Notes under the pieces: model-generated
What the model was told of the DNA's origin: nothing
The model's database searches: none
What the model saw: the letters and a program-made list of their open reading frames with translations, nothing else
From: an uncultured Pelagibacteraceae bacterium
GTDB lineage: Bacteria; Pseudomonadota; Alphaproteobacteria; Pelagibacterales; Pelagibacteraceae
Length of the DNA: 47,378 nucleotides
Direction: 5' to 3'
Assembly (NCBI GenBank): GCA_902536925.1
Contig: CACAZL010000008.1
Span: 1 to 47,378, forward strand
Shown: one piece after another, positions 1 to 8,146 of the stretch
Numbering within the stretch: the stretch's first letter is position 1
Layout of the letters: each line of letters begins with the position of its first letter
Made by a program: the position numbers and the translations under genes

Positions 1-126
1 AAGTCTTAATTGAAAAAATTTTACTTTTTTTGATTTAAAAACTATATCTAGAATGTTGTAAAATGATTTATTTATTATTTTATTAGGAGATATTAAATAA
101 ATAAATTTTTTATTTCGAATTTTCAA
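1..126 (-). CDS. ThiE-like thiamine-phosphate synthase family protein, N-terminal fragment (cut by window start)
   Basis: An open frame runs on the minus strand from a TTG at 124-126 to the window edge without a stop (42 codons). It encodes an N-terminus containing YLISPNK and, near the edge, KKVKFFQLRL. A strand ending in QLR is what the first substrate-binding strand of the ThiE TIM barrel looks like. ThiE joins the pyrimidine and thiazole moieties of thiamine. The TTG lies inside the last codons of the aldolase gene (15 nt overlap), consistent with translational coupling at the end of the tkt-gap-pgk-fba operon. No ATG is available in this frame and I see no Shine-Dalgarno sequence, so the exact start is uncertain. 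With only 42 residues visible, the family call rests on one motif and the gene order. Confidence 0.55.
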   Translation of the reverse strand, partial: MKIRNKKFIYLISPNKIINKSFYNILDIVFKSKKVKFFQLRL

Positions 127-1123
127 AACTTTTTGACCATTTCCCTTGTGCTGCTAAAGAACACATTTTAGCTCTATGATCGAAAATTTTCTGGGTTCCG
201 ACTATGTCATTTATATCTTTTGACCAAAATTTTAGCGCACTTTGTTGTAAAGCTCTTCCATAAGAATAAGTCATTATAAAATCTGTGTTATTATTAATAT
301 TAATATTGTTAAGGTTTGCAGTTGCCTCTATTTCTGTTTGGCCTCCTGAGAGAAAAGCTATACCTGGAACTGATGAAGGCACATTTTTTTTTAAACACTC
401 TAACGTTAGACCTGCTATTTCATCACTAGAGATTTTTTCATTAGAATCCTTACCAGGTAAAATCATGTTTGGTTTTAATATTGTTCCTCTTAAATCAACC
501 TTATTCAATTCTAACTCTTCATAACATTTACTTATTACGTCTGATGTTCTTATTAAACATTCCTTAGCTGAGTGATTACCATCCATTAAAATTTCGGGTT
601 CAATTATTGGAACCATTCCCGCTTCTTGAACTAAAGCAGCATATCTAGCTAATGCATGAGCATTTGCATAGACTGATAGTTTACTAGGATATTTATCAGA
701 TATTAAGTAAACACCTCTCCATTTTGTAAATCTTGCTCCAAGTTTATAATATTCTTTTAGTCGTTCCCTTAAACCATCTAAACCTTCCGTAACTTTTTCT
801 TCTTTAGATCCTGCTAATATTTTGGCACCCGTATCAACCTTAATACCAGTTAATGAACCACTTGAGTTTATTAATTCAGGTATTGTTTTTCCATCGGAAG
901 TTTTTTGTCTTATTGTTTCGTCGTATAGTATTACTCCACCTATACATTCTTTCATTGATAAAGATGAAAAAAGAGTTTGTCTAAAAAGTAATCTATTATT
1001 TTCGTTAGAAGGTACTTTGACTGTTTCTAATCTTTTTGTCATCGTAGCTGTGCTTTCATCAGCAGCCAAAATACCTTTGCCGTTTGATAATATTTCAAGA
1101 GCAATTTTATTCAGTTCAGACAT
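110..1123 (-). CDS. fda: Class I fructose-bisphosphate aldolase
   Basis: This enzyme reversibly cleaves fructose 1,6-bisphosphate to glyceraldehyde 3-phosphate and dihydroxyacetone phosphate through a lysine Schiff base. The 337 residues match the usual class I length. Visible motifs are the early ADEST segment (21-25), FTKWR with Lys134, the EPE segment near 176, and ILKPNM with the Schiff-base lysine at about 217. The late SGGQ motif of the phosphate-binding loop is also present. It starts on ATG directly next to the pgk stop and belongs to a minus-strand operon with pgk, gap and tkt, so it probably serves both gluconeogenesis and triose supply. A thiE-like frame begins inside its last codons. 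The class II (zinc) aldolase alternative is excluded by the lysine motifs. Confidence 0.96.
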   Translation of the reverse strand: MSELNKIALEILSNGKGILAADESTATMTKRLETVKVPSNENNRLLFRQTLFSSLSMKECIGGVILYDETIRQKTSDGKTIPELINSSGSLTGIKVDTGAKILAGSKEEKVTEGLDGLRERLKEYYKLGARFTKWRGVYLISDKYPSKLSVYANAHALARYAALVQEAGMVPIIEPEILMDGNHSAKECLIRTSDVISKCYEELELNKVDLRGTILKPNMILPGKDSNEKISSDEIAGLTLECLKKNVPSSVPGIAFLSGGQTEIEATANLNNININNNTDFIMTYSYGRALQQSALKFWSKDINDIVGTQKIFDHRAKMCSLAAQGKWSKSFENSK

Positions 1124-2296
1124 TTAATTTAATGCTTTTATACCAGGGAGAACTTTGCCTTCAAGATATTCTAAAAATGCTCCACCTGCAGTTGAAACAA
1201 AATTAAATTTATCTTTCATATTAAGTGAATTAATTACTGCAACCGTATCGCCTCCACCAACAACAGAAAATATTTTGTTACCTCTGTTTGCTATATATTT
1301 TGCAACTTCTGAGCTTCCTAATGAAAAATTCTCATTTTCAAAGTAACCTAATGGTCCGTTCCATAATATTGTCGAGGAATCGTCAATAATTCTTTTTATT
1401 TCAACTAATGTTTTTGATCCTACATCTAGTATCATATCATCATCTTCAATATCTTTAAAATCTTTTTCAAAAGATTTATCGTTCAATTTTTTTCCAATTT
1501 TAACATCTTTCGGAAAATATATTTTACATTTATTTTTTTTAGCATGCGTGAAAATCTCATGAATTATATTGTCAATATTTTTTTCATAAACAGAGTTACC
1601 AATTTTCAAACCTTTGTATTTCAATATATTGTTTGCCATAGCACCAACAATAATAATGCTATTAAATTTTGGTATTAAATTTTTTATTATATTTATTTTG
1701 GAAGTTATTTTAGATCCACCAATTATACATGTTATAGGCTTTTTTATTTCTGACGTTATCTTTTTGAGAGCATTTACCTCCGCATTAATTTGAATTCCGC
1801 TGTATGATGGAATATAGTTTGTTATTTTTGATATAGAAGCATGATATCTGTGTGAACACGAAAATGCATCATTAACATATATTTCACCTAAGCTTGCTAA
1901 TTTCTTTGAAAATTTATCATCGTTGGCTTCTTCTTCGGGATAAAATCTAATATTTTCTAGTAATATCACCTCATTTTTGGAACTCTTAAAAATGTCTTCT
2001 TTATTTAAATTAAAAATGTTTTCTTTAAGTAATGATACTTCTTTTTTAATTTTACTTTTAATATACAACGATATCAATTCTAGAGAAAGTTCCTTAACTA
2101 TTTTACCTTTAGGCCTTCCGATATGAGAAATTATTATAATCTTTGCTTTTTTTTTTAATAGAAATTCTATTGTAGGCATAACTTTATCAATCCGGTTAGA
2201 GTCTGTTATTTTTCCATTTTTTATTGGAACATTTAAATCAAGTCTGAGAATTACTCTTTTATTTTTAATATTTTCAATATTTTCAATGGATTTCAT
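1124..2296 (-). CDS. pgk: Phosphoglycerate kinase
   Basis: This enzyme transfers the acyl phosphate of 1,3-bisphosphoglycerate to ADP, or the reverse during gluconeogenesis. It has 390 residues, the normal length for a monomeric bacterial enzyme. The N-terminal substrate-binding RLDLNVP motif is at 18-24. The GGSKI lysine segment sits mid-protein, and the nucleotide-domain glycine motif VGGGDT is near the C-terminus. The ATG overlaps the last base of the gap stop codon (TAATG arrangement), and its own stop abuts the aldolase start, indicating co-translation within the tkt-gap-pgk-fba operon. Lysine content is very high, as in the neighbouring proteins. Confidence 0.97.
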   Translation of the reverse strand: MKSIENIENIKNKRVILRLDLNVPIKNGKITDSNRIDKVMPTIEFLLKKKAKIIIISHIGRPKGKIVKELSLELISLYIKSKIKKEVSLLKENIFNLNKEDIFKSSKNEVILLENIRFYPEEEANDDKFSKKLASLGEIYVNDAFSCSHRYHASISKITNYIPSYSGIQINAEVNALKKITSEIKKPITCIIGGSKITSKINIIKNLIPKFNSIIIVGAMANNILKYKGLKIGNSVYEKNIDNIIHEIFTHAKKNKCKIYFPKDVKIGKKLNDKSFEKDFKDIEDDDMILDVGSKTLVEIKRIIDDSSTILWNGPLGYFENENFSLGSSEVAKYIANRGNKIFSVVGGGDTVAVINSLNMKDKFNFVSTAGGAFLEYLEGKVLPGIKALN

Positions 2297-3303
2297 TATT
2301 TGATCTTGCTTACATACTCAGCAATATCACACATTCTATTCGAGAAACCCCATTCATTATCATACCAAGCTGAAATTTTACCCATTTTATTACCAACTAC
2401 ATTAGTAAGTGAAGAGTCTATGATTGCAGATGCGCTATTGTGATTAAAATCAACTGAGACTAGCTTCTCATCTGTAACATTTAGAATATTTTTAAATTTC
2501 GTTTTAGAAGCTGAAAACAAAGAGTTATTTAATTTTTTTAAGGTAACATTTTTTTTTACATTAAATATAAATTCTATTAATGAAACATTTGGTGTTGGCA
2601 CTCTCATTGCTATACCCTCTAGCTTGCCTTTCAATGAGGGTATAATCTCACCAATAGCTTTTGATGCACCAGTAGACGTGGGTACAATTGATTGACTTGC
2701 AGATCTAGCTCTTCTAGGATCTTTGTGAGAATTATCTAATATTCTTTGATCACTTGTAAAAGCATGTATGGTTGTCATAAAACCATTAAGAATTATAAAA
2801 TTTTTGTTAATTACGTCCGCAACAGGAGCTAAGCAATTTGTTGTGCAAGAAGCTGCTGAAATAATTCTATCATTCTTATTGATCTTCTTATGATTTACCC
2901 CAAAAACTATAGTTTTATCAGCCATTTTACATGGAGCCGATACAATAACTTTTTTTACCCCATTTTCTATATGTGGCAGTAATTGATCTTTAGAATTAAA
3001 CTTACCTGTGCACTCAAAAACATAATCTACACCATATTTTTTCCACTTTATGTCATTAATCATAGAGTGTTGGGTGTAAGATATTTTTTCTTTATTTATT
3101 TTTATGTAATTTCCTCCAGATTTTACTAGAGAACTAAAATTACCATGAATTGAATCATATTTTAATAAATTTGCACAAATTTCAGAGCTCGATCTATTAT
3201 TAATATGTTTGATAATTATTTTACCTTTGTAATTTTCATAAATTGACCTCACAATCATTCTGCCAATTCTTCCCATACCGTTAATACCAACTTTTATTGT
3301 CAT
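2296..3303 (-). CDS. gap: Glyceraldehyde-3-phosphate dehydrogenase, unusual cofactor loop
   Basis: This enzyme interconverts glyceraldehyde 3-phosphate and 1,3-bisphosphoglycerate with a nicotinamide cofactor. It has 335 residues, a Rossmann GINGMGRIGR start (7-16), the catalytic cysteine in SCTTNC at Cys153, and the phosphate-site segment ending in STGASKA. In NAD-specific enzymes the second beta strand ends in an I-N-D motif whose aspartate binds the adenosine ribose. Here the equivalent residues (about 34-37) read INNR, followed by serines. Loss of that aspartate plus a new arginine is the pattern expected for NADP acceptance, but this is inference. The stop overlaps pgk by 1 nt and the start overlaps tkt by 4 nt. 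Erythrose-4-phosphate dehydrogenase is a less likely alternative, given the pgk neighbour. Confidence 0.93.
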   Translation of the reverse strand: MTIKVGINGMGRIGRMIVRSIYENYKGKIIIKHINNRSSSEICANLLKYDSIHGNFSSLVKSGGNYIKINKEKISYTQHSMINDIKWKKYGVDYVFECTGKFNSKDQLLPHIENGVKKVIVSAPCKMADKTIVFGVNHKKINKNDRIISAASCTTNCLAPVADVINKNFIILNGFMTTIHAFTSDQRILDNSHKDPRRARSASQSIVPTSTGASKAIGEIIPSLKGKLEGIAMRVPTPNVSLIEFIFNVKKNVTLKKLNNSLFSASKTKFKNILNVTDEKLVSVDFNHNSASAIIDSSLTNVVGNKMGKISAWYDNEWGFSNRMCDIAEYVSKIK

Positions 3304-5255
3304 TTTTGTAAATAAAATTTAATTTTTTTACATATTTTTTCACTACTTAAACCAAAATAATGATAGACTTTTTTATAAGGAGCGCTTTTACCAAAGTCTT
3401 CTATTGAAAAAGACAAGCCTTTTTCAATATATTTTTCCCAAGACATCTTTGATCCTGCCTCAATTGAAAAAGTATTTTTGCTTTCTTTTAAGATTTTATC
3501 TTTATAGCTCTTGTTTTGATTGTCAAAAATTTCTTGGCAAGGCATTGATATTACTTTTGAATAAATTTTTTGTTTGGCCAATTTATGACTAGTCTCAATT
3601 GCAAGATTAACCTCTGATCCTGAAGCTAAAATAGTTAAATTTATATTTTTTCCAGTCCTCATAACTTCGTAAGCTCCCATAGAGCACTGATTTTTTTTGC
3701 TAAAACTCTTTCTTATGGGTTTTAGGTTTTGTCTAGTTAAAGCTAATATGCTAGGTGTTTTATTGCTATTTAAAGCAATATCCCAACATTCAATTGTTTC
3801 AGTTTGATCTGCTGGCCTTAAAACATTTAAGTTTGGAATAGATCTTAAAGCAGCAAGTTGTTCTATGGGTTGATGCGTAGGTCCATCTTCTCCAAGTCCT
3901 ATTGAGTCATGTGTCATTATATAAATTACCTTCTGTTTCATTATAGCAGACAGTCTTATTGAAGGTTTGCAATAGTCTGAAAATATTAAAAAAGTACCTC
4001 CATAAGGAATAAAATTACTATGAAGAGCTAATCCATTCATTATTCCACTCATTGCGTGTTCCCTAACACCATAGTGAATATAATTACCATCAAAGTTATT
4101 TGAATTAATAATTTTATGTAACTTAGTTTTTGTATTGTTTGATCCGGCTAAATCAGCAGAGCCACCAATTAAAGTATTTCTTTCTTTTAATATGGCTGAT
4201 AAAAACTCTTCTGAGGATTTTCTTGTAGCTATAGTCTTAAAATTTTTAATTGCATCTTTTTTTTGTTTTATAATTGAACTCAAGAATTTATTTTTTATGA
4301 TACTTTTAAATTTTTGTTTGTGTTTGCTAAAAGTTTTATTCCATATTTTTTCTTTTTTGACACCTTTTTCTCCAATTTTTCTCCAATCAGTTAAAATTTT
4401 TTGAGGTATTTTAAATGGTTTATAATCCCAATCTAATTTTTTTCTAACTAATTTAATTTCATCTATTCCAAGAGGACTTCCATGAGAAGAGGCCTTTCCA
4501 CTTTTATTTGGAGATCCAAATCCTATTTTTGTCTTACATGAGATTACAGTCGGTTTTTTTGATATTTGCGCTTTTTTTAACGCATTATAAATTTCTCTGT
4601 AGTTATGCCCATTGATCAAAATATAATTCCATCCATAACTTTTAAATCTGTTTTTATAGTCATCTGAGACTGCTAAACTAGTAGGACCATCTATTGAAAT
4701 AGAATTATTATCAAAAAGCATTATAAGATTATTAAGTCTAAGGTGACCGGCGAGACTCATTGCTTCATGACTTATTCCCTCCATAAGGCACCCGTCACCA
4801 GCCAATACATAGGTTTTGTGATTTATTAAATTACTTCCTAATTTTTTCTTTAAAATTTCTTCAGCAATTGCAAAACCCACAGAATTTGCAATTCCTTGAC
4901 CTAAAGGACCAGTTGTTGTTTCAATACCTGAGTTTGGGTGATACTCTGGGTGTCCAGCACAAATTGAATTTAGTTGTCTAAATTTCTTGATGTCGTTAAG
5001 TGATACACTTTTATACCCAGTTAAGTACAAAAGCGAGTAAAGCAACATTGATCCATGTCCAGCTGATAAAATAAATCTATCTCTATTAAGCCAGTTTGGA
5101 TTTTTTGGATTAAATTTTAGAAAATACTTAAATAAAATTGTTGCAACGTCAGCCATGCCCATCGGCATACCTGGGTGACCAGAATTAGCGTTTTGAACCG
5201 CATCCATTGATAAAAAACGAATAGCATTTGATAAATTTTTTTCTATATTTTTCAA
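3300..5255 (-). CDS. tkt: Transketolase
   Basis: This thiamine-diphosphate enzyme of the pentose phosphate pathway moves two-carbon units between sugar phosphates. At 651 residues it is near full family length. Seen in order: the SGHPGMPMG motif with His27, the AGHGSM motif with His67, the cofactor and Mg2+ motif GDGCLMEG (153-160), the pyrimidine-binding REHAM segment mid-protein, and a C-terminal transketolase domain. The start codon is TTG at 5253-5255. I prefer it to later methionines because the conserved N-terminal LSNAIRFLSMDAVQ follows it at the usual distance. It heads the minus-strand operon tkt-gap-pgk-fda and is divergent from the coiled-coil gene beginning about 50 nt away. The stop overlaps gap by 4 nt. 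Confidence 0.96.
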   Translation of the reverse strand: MKNIEKNLSNAIRFLSMDAVQNANSGHPGMPMGMADVATILFKYFLKFNPKNPNWLNRDRFILSAGHGSMLLYSLLYLTGYKSVSLNDIKKFRQLNSICAGHPEYHPNSGIETTTGPLGQGIANSVGFAIAEEILKKKLGSNLINHKTYVLAGDGCLMEGISHEAMSLAGHLRLNNLIMLFDNNSISIDGPTSLAVSDDYKNRFKSYGWNYILINGHNYREIYNALKKAQISKKPTVISCKTKIGFGSPNKSGKASSHGSPLGIDEIKLVRKKLDWDYKPFKIPQKILTDWRKIGEKGVKKEKIWNKTFSKHKQKFKSIIKNKFLSSIIKQKKDAIKNFKTIATRKSSEEFLSAILKERNTLIGGSADLAGSNNTKTKLHKIINSNNFDGNYIHYGVREHAMSGIMNGLALHSNFIPYGGTFLIFSDYCKPSIRLSAIMKQKVIYIMTHDSIGLGEDGPTHQPIEQLAALRSIPNLNVLRPADQTETIECWDIALNSNKTPSILALTRQNLKPIRKSFSKKNQCSMGAYEVMRTGKNINLTILASGSEVNLAIETSHKLAKQKIYSKVISMPCQEIFDNQNKSYKDKILKESKNTFSIEAGSKMSWEKYIEKGLSFSIEDFGKSAPYKKVYHYFGLSSEKICKKIKFYLQK

Positions 5256-5307
5256 AAAGTATCCTATCTAGACTTAGGTGATTCAATTTATTAATATAGA
5301 TATATAT

Positions 5308-5631
5308 ATGAAAAACATTGATGAAAAAGAAAAAAAATTAAAGGATACTTTAAAAAAATTAGGAGAGATAAACATTCAACATAATGAAGGATTAGATAAA
5401 GTTGCAATTTTAAAAGATCAAAAAAATCAATTAGAAATTGAAAAAAAACAGATAACTACATCTCTCCAAAGCTTAGAAGAAGAAAACTTAAAACTTAGAA
5501 GTCAAATAAATGAATTAAAAAAGGATTACGAAACTTCAAAAAGAAAAGAAAATCAATTTAATGAAAAAATTGATGAATTAAATCAAGAAACAGATAATTT
5601 GTTGGAAGAAATTGATAAATGGCAAATGTAA
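5308..5631 (+). CDS. Small coiled-coil protein, DUF4164-like
   Basis: A protein of 107 residues consisting almost entirely of charged heptad-like sequence (lysine, glutamate, leucine, asparagine), predicted to form one long coiled coil. It has no signal peptide or membrane segment. In alphaproteobacteria a small coiled-coil gene of the DUF4164 type often lies between tkt and zapA, and this gene occupies that position, so a link to division or ZapA is plausible but not shown. I chose the ATG at 5308; a GTG at 5278 would add ten residues that do not extend the coiled coil. Its 3' end overlaps zapA by 13 nt, suggesting translational coupling. The family name rests on position and composition, not on a diagnostic motif. 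Confidence 0.72.
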   Translation: MKNIDEKEKKLKDTLKKLGEINIQHNEGLDKVAILKDQKNQLEIEKKQITTSLQSLEEENLKLRSQINELKKDYETSKRKENQFNEKIDELNQETDNLLEEIDKWQM

Positions 5632-6065
5632 ATATAAAATTTAATGGTAAAGAATATTTATTATCTTGTGAAGATGGTCAAGAGGAACATTTGGAAGAAT
5701 TATCCTTGAGTTTAAATAAAAAATTTAATGATCTAAAATTTGATCTTGGAAATATTGGAGAGAATAAATTATTACTAATATCTTCTATAAAAGTTATGGA
5801 TGAGTATTTTGAAACAAAAAAAAAAGTAGCTGCGCAAAAAAAAGAGCTTCAAGAATTAAAAGAAAAATTTAAAGAATTAAAATCTTTAGTTTATCAGTAC
5901 AAAGATAACAAAGAAAATCAAATTAAAAATTTAAGCTCAATACAAGAAGAACTTGAAAATGACATTGAAAACTACAAAATAAGTTATGAAAATTTAATAG
6001 ACAAAGTAACTTTAGAAATAGAGGACTTTGTCAAAAAAAATAGCACAAATACTTCTGTATCATAA
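5619..6065 (+). CDS. zapA: Cell division protein ZapA
   Basis: ZapA binds FtsZ and promotes bundling of protofilaments in the Z ring. The N-terminal 75 residues have the ZapA globular form: a first strand MANVNIKFNGKEY, then a negatively charged turn EDGQEEHLEEL and a helix ending in NKKF. The conserved helical stretch GENKLLLISSIKVMDEYFE follows. The rest, to residue 148, is a long coiled coil, extended relative to the roughly 110-residue Escherichia coli protein but common in alphaproteobacteria. The ATG lies inside the previous gene (13 nt overlap). The following cyclo-ligase gene begins within 10 nt of, or inside, the 3' end, leaving no room for the 6S RNA gene often found here. Confidence 0.85.
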   Translation: MANVNIKFNGKEYLLSCEDGQEEHLEELSLSLNKKFNDLKFDLGNIGENKLLLISSIKVMDEYFETKKKVAAQKKELQELKEKFKELKSLVYQYKDNKENQIKNLSSIQEELENDIENYKISYENLIDKVTLEIEDFVKKNSTNTSVS

Positions 6066-6072
6066 AATATCA

Positions 6073-6612
6073 GTGTCAAAATTTAAATTAAGAAAAAAAA
6101 TTATTAACTTAAGAAAAAAAAAATATTTTGAAGTCAAAATAGGCAATAATATTATAAATAGTTTTCATAATAAAATTAATCTATCAAAAAATAAAATTAT
6201 CGGAGGTTATTTTCCAATAAATTTTGAATTTGATTGTTTGCAAGTACTAAAAAAATTTTATTCTAACGGTTATATTATTTCTTTGCCAATTATAAAAAGA
6301 AATCATCAAATGGATTTTTATAAATGGAGTCCAAATGATCCTTTAACAATAAGCTCATTAGGAATTCCACAGCCACTAAAATTGAAAAAAGTATACCCAG
6401 ATATACTATTTGTACCAATAGTTGCTTTTGATAAATTCAGGAACAGAATTGGTTATGGTGGTGGATTTTATGATAGATATTTAGAAAAAATTTCTCAAAT
6501 TAAAAAATGTACAACAATTGGACTGGCTTTTTCACATCAAAAAGTTAATAAAATTAATGTTGAAAATTTTGACAGAAAATTAGATTTAATTTTGACAGAA
6601 AAATTAATTTAA
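6073..6612 (+). CDS. fthC: 5-formyltetrahydrofolate cyclo-ligase family protein
   Basis: This enzyme converts 5-formyl-THF to 5,10-methenyl-THF with ATP, recycling an inhibitory folate. With the GTG start at 6073 it has about 179 residues, near the family norm. The N-terminal basic helix KFKLRKKIINLRKKK matches the usual opening. The mid-region has a proline-rich IPQP turn, and the C-terminus has the ATP-phosphate loop NRIGYGGGFYDRYL, the best signature of the family. A TTG at 6028 is an upstream alternative, but it would overlap zapA by 38 nt and precede the conserved helix. The stop is 2 nt before the YmdB-type gene. A run of ten adenines occurs in the basic N-terminal region. Confidence 0.88.
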   Translation: MSKFKLRKKIINLRKKKYFEVKIGNNIINSFHNKINLSKNKIIGGYFPINFEFDCLQVLKKFYSNGYIISLPIIKRNHQMDFYKWSPNDPLTISSLGIPQPLKLKKVYPDILFVPIVAFDKFRNRIGYGGGFYDRYLEKISQIKKCTTIGLAFSHQKVNKINVENFDRKLDLILTEKLI

Positions 6613-6614
6613 AA

Positions 6615-7421
6615 ATGAAGATTTTATTTTTAGGCGATATAGTTGGTGACGCAGGTTTTAGATCAGTAAAAAAAAATTTACCAAATATAGTTTTAAAAAA
6701 AGGTATAGATTTTGTTTGTGTTAATGGTGAAAATGCAGCCAGTGAAGGTGTGGGTCTAACTGAAAATATTGCTAATGAACTTTTTAATGTAGGTGTAGAT
6801 GTAATTACAACAGGCAATCATGTATGGGATCAAAAAGAAATTTATGAATATATAAAAACTGAAAAAAAATTATTAAGACCAATAAATATGAGTGGAAACT
6901 TACCCGGTAAAGGTTTTTCCATATTCAATTCAAAAAAAAATCTGAAAGTTGGTGTACTAAATCTTATGGGTAACGTTTTTATGAAAAAGTGTGATGATGT
7001 TTTTCAAATTGCTACTGAATTTATTGCACAAAAAAAAATTTCAAAAGATTATGATTTTTTAATAGTGGATTTTCATGGTGAAATAACAAGTGAAAAAATG
7101 GCTATGGGTAATCTATTTGATGGTTATGCAACTTTAGTTGTGGGTACCCACACACACGTGCCAACAAATGATGCAAGAGTTCTAAAAAACGGAACTAGCT
7201 ATATTACTGATGCTGGAATGTGCGGTGATTATGACTCGGTCATTGGTATGAATGCACAAAATTCAATTAACAGATTTCTAAAAAAAGAAGCTGTAAAACA
7301 TTTTCCCGCCAACGGAGAGGCATCTCTGAGTGGGGTAGTTGTAGATTGTGATTTAAGAAATGGACTTGCAAAAAATATAGAAAGTTTCATTTTTGGTGGA
7401 AGTTTAAAAAACATAAATTAA
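6615..7421 (+). CDS. YmdB/TIGR00282-type metallophosphoesterase
   Basis: A 268-residue calcineurin-like phosphoesterase. Metal-ligand motifs are all present: LGDIVGDAG with Asp8, VNGENAASEG with Glu39 and Asn40, TTGNHVWD with Asn68 and His69, VDFHGE with His154, and VGTHTHVPT with His179 and His181. Members of this family hydrolyse 2',3'-cyclic nucleotides and, in Bacillus, influence biofilm formation and RNA turnover. The substrate here is unknown. It lies between the folate cyclo-ligase and yebC with 2-nt gaps, an order seen in other alphaproteobacteria. It is probably cytoplasmic, since there is no signal peptide. Confidence 0.92.
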   Translation: MKILFLGDIVGDAGFRSVKKNLPNIVLKKGIDFVCVNGENAASEGVGLTENIANELFNVGVDVITTGNHVWDQKEIYEYIKTEKKLLRPINMSGNLPGKGFSIFNSKKNLKVGVLNLMGNVFMKKCDDVFQIATEFIAQKKISKDYDFLIVDFHGEITSEKMAMGNLFDGYATLVVGTHTHVPTNDARVLKNGTSYITDAGMCGDYDSVIGMNAQNSINRFLKKEAVKHFPANGEASLSGVVVDCDLRNGLAKNIESFIFGGSLKNIN

Positions 7422-7423
7422 TT

Positions 7424-8146
7424 ATGGCTGGACATTCACATTGGGCGGGTATTAAACATAAAAAAGGCAAAGCTGACAAACAGAGATCAAAAATTTTTTC
7501 TAAACTCTCTAGAGAAATCACTGTAGCTGCAAAACTAGGAGACAAGAACCCCGTTATGAATTCAAGACTAAGATCGGCAATACAAGCAGCCAGATCAGCT
7601 AACATGCCAAAAGAAAATATTGAAAGAGCAATTGAAAAATCTACAAACAATAATCAATCAAATTTTGAAAATATTAGGTATGAAGGTTTTGGACCAAGTA
7701 AATCTGCTGTAATAGTTGAAGCATTGACTGATAATAAAAATAGAACCGCATCTAATATAAGAACAATATTTTCGAAAAATAATGGTTCTTTGGGGACTCA
7801 GGGTTCTGCATCACATAATTTTCAAAGATTGGGTGTAATTAAAATAGACAAAAATGAAATTGAGCAAGATAAAATTTTTGAATTAGCAATCGAGTCGGGT
7901 GCTAATGATTGTATTTCTCGTGATGAATTCCATGAAGTACATACTGATATCGATGAAATATATGAAGTAAAAAAAAAATTTGAAAAAGTTATTGTAAATT
8001 TTCTCTCTACTGAAATAGAGTGGCTACCGATTAATAAAGTATTTCTTAAAGGCGAAGAAAATCAAAATATGGTAAAATTTTTAGAAACTCTTGAGGATGA
8101 GGATGACGTACAAAATGTTTATACAAACGTTAAATTTGAGGGTTAA
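7424..8146 (+). CDS. yebC: YebC/PmpR family protein
   Basis: A 240-residue cytoplasmic protein with the hallmark N-terminus MAGHSHWAGIKHKKGKAD and the helical segment RSAIQAARSANMPKENIERA. Domains II and III follow, with the YEGFGPSKSAVIVE and SENNGSLG-type (here SKNNGSLG) segments. The family was first described as DNA-binding regulators, including control of quorum sensing and of ruvC-linked genes. More recent work connects YebC paralogues to relief of ribosome stalling at proline stretches. Which role applies here cannot be read from sequence. The stop codon is immediately followed by the ATG of the RuvC-like gene, the classical yebC-ruvC neighbourhood. Confidence 0.95.
   Translation: MAGHSHWAGIKHKKGKADKQRSKIFSKLSREITVAAKLGDKNPVMNSRLRSAIQAARSANMPKENIERAIEKSTNNNQSNFENIRYEGFGPSKSAVIVEALTDNKNRTASNIRTIFSKNNGSLGTQGSASHNFQRLGVIKIDKNEIEQDKIFELAIESGANDCISRDEFHEVHTDIDEIYEVKKKFEKVIVNFLSTEIEWLPINKVFLKGEENQNMVKFLETLEDEDDVQNVYTNVKFEG

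Noticed and set aside
5278-5307. GTG-initiated ten-residue extension of the coiled-coil gene
   Set aside because: The added residues lack the coiled-coil pattern and the region is needed for divergent promoters; the ATG at 5308 is preferred.
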